Shown one piece after another: positions 58,882 through 64,000 of a DNA stretch of 64,000 nt (positions are counted from its first letter, which is position 1; each line of letters begins with the position of its first letter). Under the pieces are notes generated by a model, which saw nothing but the letters and a program-made list of their open reading frames with translations, made no database searches and was not told where the DNA came from. The translations under genes and the position numbers were made by a program. This DNA is from Clostridiaceae bacterium (GTDB taxonomy: Bacteria > Bacillota > Clostridia > Oscillospirales > Butyricicoccaceae), in assembly GCA_009911355.1 (NCBI GenBank), contig QXXE01000015.1:1-64000 (forward strand). Direction: 5' to 3'.

Positions 58882-60330
58882 TTAGTTTGCCGCCTGCTTG
58901 GCGTGCAGCGCATTGACCTCGCGGGTCATCTGCTCGAGTCGCTGACCCTTGAGTTTGTATGCGTTCTTGAAGATCAGGAAGCTGAGCACTGCCAGTATGA
59001 TCGGGACTGCGAACATCAGCACGCGGATGCCGACGATCGTGCTGGCCGACTGCGCGCCGGACTTGGCAGCGTCATAACCGATGATGTCCAGGCCAACGCC
59101 GGTCAGGGTGCCTGCAACCGCCGAAGCCGCTTTCATCAGGAAGGTCTGCGCCGAGCAGGTAACCGATTCATTGCGCTTGCCGAATTTGAGCTCGCCGTAG
59201 TCGATAACGTCAGCGATGCAGCAGGTGGTGGTGCCGATGGACAGGCCGGAGCCAAAGAAGATGAACGCGCAGGACGCGATTACGCCCGCAGTGCTGTTCG
59301 GGGCAACATAGCCCAGCAGGAACAGCAGCACAAGGCCGATGATCGGCAGCCCGCAGGCCAGGAAGTAAACCTTTTCGCGGTCGATCGCCTTCGCGATTTT
59401 CGGGAAGCAGAACAGGCCAATCATTTCCGCGATGATCGCATAGCCGAAGATGGAGTACAGGAAAGCGTTGCCGCAGGCTTCCTTGAAATAGTAGACCGCG
59501 AACGCTTTGAGGATCTGGGTGCAGAGGTTGAAGGTCAGCAGCAGGCCAATGAAGGCAACCAGCTGGTCGTTCTTGACGATGATGCCGAACGCTTCGCCCA
59601 AGCTGGTCTTTTCCGACTTGACGCCCGCGCCGGTGGTCGGCTTCTCCTTGACAAAGAAGCAGGTGATGCCAATGCAGATAATGAAGAGCACGACAATCGC
59701 GACTGCGATGTATGTAAAGCCAGTGACCGAGATGTTCAGAACCGAGCCGTCCGCCTGCTCCTGTACAACAGTGTTGTCGCCCGCCATGTTGTTAAAGTAG
59801 TTGATGACGTTCAGGCCGAAGGTGCAGACGATGAAGCCGCCGATCGAAGCGAAGATACGCGGGATAACCGAGATGGATTCGCGCTCACGCGGGTCGCTCG
59901 ACAGGTTCGGCAGCCAGGACCAGTAAGGGACGTCCATGATTGTGTAGGTCATGCCGTACAGGATGTACATGACCGAGACGTAGACCATCAGCGTGCCCTT
60001 GTCTGTGATGCCGCAGTTGGTGAAGAGAAGGATGAAGAATACCGAGTTGATCAGCGTACCGATGATCAGCCAGATGCGGAACTTGCCGTATTTCGTGCGG
60101 GTGTTGTCCACGATCATACCCATCATGGGGTCATTGACCGCGTCCCAGATGCGCGCCGCACCGAGCAGAAGGCCGGCAAAGGTCGCGCCAAGGCCGAGGG
60201 TATCGGTCATGTAGAGCATCAGGAACGCACCGACAAGGTTACAAATCGCATCTTTGCCAATCGCGCCGATCCCGAATGCGTATTTCTGGATGGCTGGGAG
60301 CTTCTGGGCCTGCGTTGTGGGGTTCGCCAT
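58882..60330 (-). CDS. GPH-family sugar:cation symporter (MelB-like)
   Basis: A 482-aa transporter with about twelve membrane helices and the MelB pattern: [22 protein letters not shown] near the N-terminus, [24 protein letters not shown] (cation/sugar site Asp residues and the MFS loop), and [15 protein letters not shown] in the second half. It imports melibiose-type galactosides with Na+ or H+. AAGGAGGA supports the start at 60330. It is the first gene of the galactoside unit under an AraC-like activator. Confidence 0.92.
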   Translation of the reverse strand: MANPTTQAQKLPAIQKYAFGIGAIGKDAICNLVGAFLMLYMTDTLGLGATFAGLLLGAARIWDAVNDPMMGMIVDNTRTKYGKFRIWLIIGTLINSVFFILLFTNCGITDKGTLMVYVSVMYILYGMTYTIMDVPYWSWLPNLSSDPRERESISVIPRIFASIGGFIVCTFGLNVINYFNNMAGDNTVVQEQADGSVLNISVTGFTYIAVAIVVLFIICIGITCFFVKEKPTTGAGVKSEKTSLGEAFGIIVKNDQLVAFIGLLLTFNLCTQILKAFAVYYFKEACGNAFLYSIFGYAIIAEMIGLFCFPKIAKAIDREKVYFLACGLPIIGLVLLFLLGYVAPNSTAGVIASCAFIFFGSGLSIGTTTCCIADVIDYGELKFGKRNESVTCSAQTFLMKAASAVAGTLTGVGLDIIGYDAAKSGAQSASTIVGIRVLMFAVPIILAVLSFLIFKNAYKLKGQRLEQMTREVNALHAKQAAN

Positions 60331-60400
60331 AATTGTTTCCTCCTTATAATTACCAGGCTGCAAAGAGTTGTGCACATTCCCATTTGCCTTTCTGATTCTT

Positions 60401-60466
60401 ATTATAGCGAAAACAGATGAAATGTGTTAGATACGGATGTTGTGAAAAACAGTTGATATGTTGATT
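60401..60466 (-). promoter_or_regulatory. Promoter and probable AraC site for the symporter operon
   Basis: On the minus strand TATAAT (60401-60406) has no good -35. Direct repeats GTTGATAT and GTTGATTT (60453-60468, plus-strand reading) lie about 50 bp upstream of the -10, the usual place for an AraC-type activator. Confidence 0.6.
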
Positions 60467-60469
60467 TCT

Positions 60470-60780
60470 AACAATGTACAGGCCGTCTTTTTCCCTCTGA
60501 ATTGTAGTATATTAACAATTGACACAAATGCAGTTTGTGCAAAAAGACGGAAAAGAATAAATATTACATTTGTTTTATATAGATATGACAAAAATCATAC
60601 CCGTATAAATGTCTTACGCTCAAAAAGTGCAAAATGTGAAAATGTCTTTTTAATTGGTAAAATCCGGATATTCAGCAGGAATTTTCGGTTTTCCAGCAGA
60701 AATTAGTTATAATGCACAAAAAGTTTGTCTTCCAATTGTGCATAACGACAATTAAAAAGACATATGCCGATTTACTTTTG
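60470..60780. other. AT-rich intergenic region with inverted repeat
   Basis: The lowest-GC stretch of the window. ATGCACAA (60712-60719) faces TTGTGCAT (60736-60743), an 8-bp operator-like inverted repeat. Open frames here lack ribosome sites. No gene is claimed. Confidence 0.5.
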
Positions 60781-60793
60781 GCGAGTTCACCGC

Positions 60794-60822
60794 TTGCGCC
60801 GCCCTATGCTTTGGGGTATACT
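60794..60822 (+). promoter_or_regulatory. Promoter of the tandem peptide array
   Basis: TTGCGC (60794-60799), a 17-nt spacer and TATACT (60817-60822), 71 nt before the first peptide gene. Confidence 0.65.
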
Positions 60823-60892
60823 AATCACGTGCTCAGGGGAAAGGCTCCAGCACAAAAACAAATCGAAACTTATAGAAATGGAGTGTATGATG

Positions 60893-61009
60893 ATGAACAT
60901 GAAGAAATACTTCGAGGATTTTGGCCTCCTTTGCTACGGGATGAACATGCGCAACAGCGGTTACTGCGTTGATCAGGAAATGGTACGCCGCCTGCGCGAC
61001 CTGCACTAA
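60893..61009 (+). CDS. Tandem 38-aa peptide, copy 1
   Basis: A 38-aa product: MNMKKYFEDFGLLCYG, then MNMRNSGYC, then a charged VDQEMVRRLRDLH tail. Cys14 and Cys25 frame a short Gly/Asn-rich segment. No signal peptide or double-Gly leader is seen. GGAG lies 9 nt before the ATG, the same spacing as in the other two copies; the frame stays open upstream, but only this start is conserved. No family is known to me. A secreted signal, a RiPP precursor or a small regulator are possible. Confidence 0.8.
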   Translation: MNMKKYFEDFGLLCYGMNMRNSGYCVDQEMVRRLRDLH

Positions 61010-61066
61010 GCGCATAGACCCAGTACGGAAAACAACCTAAAACTTACAGGAATGGAGTGTATTCAC

Positions 61067-61183
61067 ATGAACATGAAGAAATATTTTGAGGATTTTGGCC
61101 TCCTTTGCTACGGGATGAACATGTGCAACAGCGGTTACTGCGTTGATAAGGAAATGGTACGCCGTCTGCGCGACCTGCACTAA
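61067..61183 (+). CDS. Tandem 38-aa peptide, copy 2
   Basis: Identical to copy 1 except Arg20 to Cys and Gln28 to Lys. The extra Cys makes this copy the odd one: three Cys in CYGMNMCNSGYC. Remaining base changes from copy 1 are synonymous. It has the same GGAG-9 nt-ATG start. No promoter lies between the units, so all three are on one mRNA. Confidence 0.85.
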   Translation: MNMKKYFEDFGLLCYGMNMCNSGYCVDKEMVRRLRDLH

Positions 61184-61240
61184 GCGCAAAGCCTCAGCAC
61201 AGAAAACAACCTAAAACTTACAGGAATGGAGTGTACTCAC

Positions 61241-61357
61241 ATGAACATGAAGAAATATTTTGAGGATTTTGGCCTTCTTTGCTACGGGATGAACATGCGT
61301 AACAGCGGTTACTGCGTAGATAAAGAAATGGTACGCCGCCTGCGTGACCTGCACTAA
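61241..61357 (+). CDS. Tandem 38-aa peptide, copy 3
   Basis: Differs from copy 1 only by Gln28 to Lys. Compared with copy 2, five of the six changed codons are synonymous and one restores Arg20. It is followed 40 nt on by a strong terminator, which closes the array. The next gene has its own promoter, so it is not co-transcribed with the peptides. Confidence 0.85.
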   Translation: MNMKKYFEDFGLLCYGMNMRNSGYCVDKEMVRRLRDLH

Positions 61358-61395
61358 GCGCAAAGGCGGCGCGCAATGAACGAAATGCACCACTG

Positions 61396-61430
61396 AAAAG
61401 CCGAACCAAGAATGGGTTCGGCTTTTTTCG
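61396..61430 (+). terminator. Terminator of the peptide array
   Basis: AAAAGCCGAACC/GGTTCGGCTTTTTT with a 6-nt loop. Confidence 0.9.
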
Positions 61431-61523
61431 TGTGCAGAAAAGAATCGGAACGGGTTCGCGCCCCGCCATTTCGGAGAATCTTGCACCCTTTTGCTACAAA
61501 ACTGCCAAGCATAGACAACCGCA

Positions 61524-61552
61524 TTGACAGGCGCCCCCAGATCGGCTATACT
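61524..61552 (+). promoter_or_regulatory. Promoter of the DUF1919 gene
   Basis: Consensus TTGACA (61524-61529), a 17-nt spacer and TATACT (61547-61552), 58 nt before the start. Confidence 0.85.
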
Positions 61553-61609
61553 GGAAACAATACTGCGCTGCGCAGGCTCACAGCCTGCCAGCGGTGCGAA
61601 GGGATCGTT

Positions 61610-62938
61610 ATGGGGAACAGAAATATAAAGCTGCGGCAACATTATACCGCGTACCAGCGCTGGCGGCTGCATAATACCAATATCACACTGATTTCAAGCA
61701 ACTGCACCGGCGGGTGTATCCTGCGGGATCTGAACCTGCCATTTACTTCGCCATTTATCAACTTATTTATAAAGCCGCACGATTTTATCAAGCTATGCGA
61801 AAATTTAGAGCATTATATGGGTTCCGCGTTTCACGATGTGTACAGCGAGCCGCACCCTGAGGGCGGGGTGTATCCTGTGGCGCTGCTGGACGATATCCCA
61901 ATCCATTTCATGCACTATTCCAGTGCGGAGGAAGCATTTGCACAATGGGAAAAACGAAAAGCACGGATGGACTGGGACAACATTTACATCCTGTGCACCG
62001 ACCGCGACGGCTGCACTTATGAAGACCTTTTACGGTTTGATCAGCTGAAATACCGGCATAAGGCCATACTCTGCAACCAAAAATATCCGGAAATCCAGTC
62101 CGCGTTTTATATCCCGGGCTTTGAAAACCAAAACAGCGTTGGAAATATTATCAATTACATCAATGACCACACTTACAAAAAATATTATGACCTGTTTGAT
62201 TATGTTGGTTGGTTCAATGGGAAATTAGACCGTCAGCGGGAGAGGGCCTTCGTCCCGCCCGCAGGCGGAATGAAGTTTTTACTCGATTTTTTTACAAAAA
62301 AATCGCGGGGGTCCAGGGGGCGGAGCCCCTGGCGCTGCCCGCGGGGGCCGGGTTTCCAAAGGGCAGCGCCCTTTGGCGCCCGCTGCGGAGGCGAACCGAG
62401 AGAGGAGAAGGATATGCAGCAAATGGGGCTTGTACACATCTACTGCGGCAACGGAAAAGGGAAAACAACCGCCGCAATGGGCTTGGCACTCCGCGCAGCC
62501 GGACGCGGCCTGCCCGTCGTTGTCGCACAATTTTTGAAAGACGGCGAGTCGGGCGAGTGCCAGATGCTGCGCCAGCTGCCCGGAGTTACCGTGATTGCCG
62601 GCAACCCGTGCGGCAAGTTTTCGTTTCAAATGTGCCAGGAGGAACGGGATCAAACTGCATGCTGCCTTACACAGCTGTTTCGTGAAGCCGTGCAGAAAGC
62701 AAAGTCGCCGGGGCTGCTGGTGCTCGATGAGATATGCGCCGCGCTGTCAGGCGGCTTTTTGCAGGAGGATGAGGTGCTCGGTTTTTTGCAGGCGAAGCCC
62801 GCCGAGCTTGAAGTCGTCATGACCGGAAGGGAACCGCCGGAACGGATTTGCGAAATGGCGGATTATATCTCAGAGATCATGAAGCGCCGCCACCCCTACG
62901 ACAAAGGCGTCCCTGCACGGGTTGGCATTGAAAAATAA
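61610..62938 (+). CDS. DUF1919 protein reading through a repeat into CobA
   Basis: Residues 1-205 or so match DUF1919, a family near exopolysaccharide and glycosyl-transfer genes: TLISSNCTGGCILRDLNLPFTSPFINLFIKP-like start, HFMHYSSAEEAFAQWEKRKARMDWDNIYIL, then FDYVGWFNGK, where members usually end. Here no stop occurs. The frame continues through repeat copy 16 (62245-62398) and joins the CobA gene in frame, giving 442 residues. A repeat insertion has probably replaced the original stop. Whether the fusion is made or CobA is started internally is open. GAAGGGA lies before ATG 61610. Confidence 0.72.
   Translation: MGNRNIKLRQHYTAYQRWRLHNTNITLISSNCTGGCILRDLNLPFTSPFINLFIKPHDFIKLCENLEHYMGSAFHDVYSEPHPEGGVYPVALLDDIPIHFMHYSSAEEAFAQWEKRKARMDWDNIYILCTDRDGCTYEDLLRFDQLKYRHKAILCNQKYPEIQSAFYIPGFENQNSVGNIINYINDHTYKKYYDLFDYVGWFNGKLDRQRERAFVPPAGGMKFLLDFFTKKSRGSRGRSPWRCPRGPGFQRAAPFGARCGGEPREEKDMQQMGLVHIYCGNGKGKTTAAMGLALRAAGRGLPVVVAQFLKDGESGECQMLRQLPGVTVIAGNPCGKFSFQMCQEERDQTACCLTQLFREAVQKAKSPGLLVLDEICAALSGGFLQEDEVLGFLQAKPAELEVVMTGREPPERICEMADYISEIMKRRHPYDKGVPARVGIEK
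62245..62398 (-). repeat. Mosaic hairpin repeat, copy 16 (inside an open frame)
   Basis: CGTCCCGCCCGCAGGCGG, a CGATTTTTTTACAAAAAAATCG module, CCAGGGGGCGGAGCCCCTGG, a CGCTGCCCGCGGGGGCCGGG linker and CCAAAGGGCAGCGCCCTTTGG. It is copy 13 in reverse. It contains no stop in the DUF1919 frame. Confidence 0.88.
62414..62938 (+). CDS. cobA: Cob(I)alamin adenosyltransferase, CobA/CobO type
   Basis: A 174-aa enzyme that puts the adenosyl group on corrinoids. The P-loop is HIYCGNGKGKTTAAMGLALRA; the family pattern continues with VVVAQFLKDGESGE and VLDEICAAL (Walker B region), ending GVPARVGIEK. GGAGAAGG lies before ATG 62414, so independent translation is likely. The frame is also open upstream into the DUF1919 gene. 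No other corrinoid gene is next to it. Confidence 0.9.
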   Translation: MQQMGLVHIYCGNGKGKTTAAMGLALRAAGRGLPVVVAQFLKDGESGECQMLRQLPGVTVIAGNPCGKFSFQMCQEERDQTACCLTQLFREAVQKAKSPGLLVLDEICAALSGGFLQEDEVLGFLQAKPAELEVVMTGREPPERICEMADYISEIMKRRHPYDKGVPARVGIEK

Positions 62939-62943
62939 ATGGC

Positions 62944-62985
62944 TGCTGCCCCCCAGAGCCGTTCGGTTCCTGGGGGCTGTTTGGG
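62944..62985 (+). terminator. Possible terminator of the DUF1919-cobA unit
   Basis: GCCCCCCAG...CTGGGGGC forms an 8-bp stem followed by TGTTTGGG. The T-run is weak. Confidence 0.5.
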
Positions 62986-63075
62986 TAAATTCTAAAGACT
63001 CCGCCCGCACCCGATGAAAAAAGCTTCCGCAGATCCCCTTTGCTGTTTGGGTTCGGGATTTTCCGGCGGGCTTGA

Positions 63076-63111
63076 AAAAATCCCCGGAGCTGTGGCTCCG
63101 GGGATTTTTGC
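63076..63111. terminator. Bidirectional terminator before the SLH gene end
   Basis: AAAATCCCCGGAGC/GCTCCGGGGATTTTT with a TGTG loop. Works for the minus-strand SLH gene 16 nt away and for rightward transcripts. Confidence 0.88.
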
Positions 63112-63126
63112 CATGTTTGTGTTTTG

Positions 63127-64000
63127 TCAGTTCAGCAGCTTCCAAAGCATCTGCGCGGTTTCCGCACGGGAAGCCCGGCCCTTCGGGTCGAAAATGTAAC
63201 CCTGCTTGCCGGAAACGATGCCCGCCTGCTGCATCACTGTGACCGCCGAGGACGCCCACGAGCTGATGCGCGCGCTGTCCGAGAAGCTGGAACGGGACTG
63301 CGTCGCCTGGAGCGAAATCCCACGGCGCGACGCGTAGTTGTACAGCATGACTGCCAGCTGCTCACGTGTGACCGGAGACTTCGGCGCAAAAGCATTGTTG
63401 CCGATGCCGCTTGCAACCCCCTGCTCTGCCGCCCAGTTGACCGCGTTCTCGTACCATGCGCCGCGGTCGACGTCACGGAACGAAGCCGAGGAGGACGGGA
63501 TCGGCCTGCCCGCATGGGTGTAAAGGATCTGCACCATCATCGCGCGGGTAAGCGGTACGTTCGGCGCAAAACGCCCGTCGGACTGCCCCGCCATCAGGCC
63601 GCGCTGGATGACGAAGTCGGTCGAACCATGATACCACATTGCGGGATCGAGGTCGGGGAATACCCGCGAGGGGCACGACGCGCCGCCTGTGCAGCTGGTC
63701 GTGTTCGAATTCCATTGGGTGGACGGATAATAAGTCGTCGGATAGGTCGGCGTGTAGGTCGGGGTGGTCGCAACGAAGGTCGCGTCGACCTCGACCCAGC
63801 GCGCGGGCATTTTGAACGTATACTTGGTATCGCTCTTTTCCTTGAGCTTTACGTCCTTGCCGCGGCGGTCAGTGACCGTGATCGACGAAAGCCTGTAGCC
63901 ACTGTCCGGCTTGACCGTCAGCGTGACCGTCTCGCCCTCTTCCGCACGGGTCGGGCGCGCCGTAATCTTGCCGTGCGACAGGTCGGCGATCCTGACGCGG
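63127..64000 (-). CDS. SLH-domain surface protein, partial (5' end outside the window)
   Basis: The C-terminal part of a secreted protein; the frame is open to the window edge, so the Met at 63810 is internal. The edge-side segment is a bacterial repeat domain (EGETVTLTVKPDSGYRLSSI...). A Tyr/Thr/Pro-rich linker (TYTPTYPTTYYPS) leads to three SLH modules: VFPDLDPAMWYHGSTDFVI, FRDVDRGAWYENAVNWAAEQG and FSDSARISSWASSAVTVMQQAG. These should bind the wall. It is unrelated in its linker to the 44-47 kb SLH protein. Confidence 0.87.
   Translation of the reverse strand, partial: RVRIADLSHGKITARPTRAEEGETVTLTVKPDSGYRLSSITVTDRRGKDVKLKEKSDTKYTFKMPARWVEVDATFVATTPTYTPTYPTTYYPSTQWNSNTTSCTGGASCPSRVFPDLDPAMWYHGSTDFVIQRGLMAGQSDGRFAPNVPLTRAMMVQILYTHAGRPIPSSSASFRDVDRGAWYENAVNWAAEQGVASGIGNNAFAPKSPVTREQLAVMLYNYASRRGISLQATQSRSSFSDSARISSWASSAVTVMQQAGIVSGKQGYIFDPKGRASRAETAQMLWKLLN

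Larger units (their letters stand above)
60840..61357 (+). repeat. 174-bp tandem repeat carrying three peptide genes
   Basis: Start codons lie exactly 174 bp apart (60893, 61067, 61241). Each unit has a non-coding part of about 57 bp ending in GAATGGAGTGTA and a 117-bp gene. The non-coding part before the first gene is recognisable but more diverged. Coding differences are mainly synonymous. Confidence 0.92.

Noticed and set aside
60893-61357. Peptide array as a standard RiPP cluster
   Set aside because: No radical SAM, lanthionine synthetase, YcaO, protease or exporter gene is adjacent, and the DUF1919 gene has its own promoter. The idea is kept only as one option.

Overview
The window comes from a high-GC, spore-forming, Gram-positive anaerobe of the class Clostridia, most like a gut Oscillospiraceae (Flavonifractor, Intestinimonas and relatives); the genus cannot be fixed from the sequence. 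The support is a set of sporulation genes (spoIIID, spmA, spmB, an AbrB/SpoVT regulator, a SpoIIQ-like M23 protein, an FtsK/SpoIIIE translocase), S-layer-homology surface proteins, T-box and tetrahydrofolate riboswitches, and a 4-hydroxybutyrate/crotonyl-CoA gene cluster typical of butyrate producers.

Layout. 0.3-3 kb: secG with a small membrane gene, a SpoIIQ-like peptidase, an unknown gene and a flavin reductase. 3.4-9.6 kb (minus): ftsK/spoIIIE, uppP, an XRE regulator, and folT behind a THF riboswitch. 9.7-11.1 kb: a Spo0A-C-like protein divergent from three small XRE regulators. 11.4-19.4 kb (minus): an aromatic amino acid operon, aroF-aroB-aroC-pheA-aroA-aroE/K, led by a T-box. 19.7-21.2 kb: rpsF-ssb-rpsR and tRNA-Thr(CGU). 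21.6-23.8 kb: spoIIID, abrB-like, spmA, spmB. 24.4-34 kb (minus): 4-hydroxybutyrate dehydrogenase (frameshifted), 4-hydroxybutyryl-CoA dehydratase, a small CGGCN protein, CoA-transferase, a secreted coiled-coil protein, thiolase, crotonase and 3-hydroxybutyryl-CoA dehydrogenase. 34.4-43.9 kb: cupin, DUF1292, a predicted 31-aa gene, ppk, HPr, an HTH-membrane protein, YdeI-like, ftsH, and a CmpB-type membrane protein. 44-51 kb: a large SLH surface protein divergent from a luxE-luxC-like pair, then a choloylglycine-hydrolase-family enzyme. 52-54 kb: an AgrC/AgrA-like two-component pair. 54.9-60.4 kb: an alpha-galactoside system (AraC regulator, GH36 galactosidase, small HTH protein, MelB-type symporter). 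60.9-61.4 kb: three tandem near-identical 38-aa peptide genes. 61.6-62.9 kb: a DUF1919 gene reading through a repeat into a CobA-type adenosyltransferase. The end holds the 3' part of another SLH protein.

The clearest whole-window feature is a family of about 16 intergenic mosaic repeats, roughly one per 4 kb. They are built from interchangeable self-complementary modules, each a short hairpin, and sit between genes in either orientation, including inside the aro operon and, once, inside an open reading frame.

How the genes work together. The aro operon makes chorismate and prephenate/phenylpyruvate under tRNA-sensing control. The 4-hydroxybutyrate cluster joins a 4-hydroxybutyrate branch to the acetyl-CoA branch at crotonyl-CoA; the butyryl-CoA dehydrogenase step is not in the window. 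The 54.9-60.4 kb genes import and cleave alpha-galactosides. The strongest candidate for something undescribed is the 174-bp tandem array of 38-aa peptide genes; the modular hairpin repeats come next.
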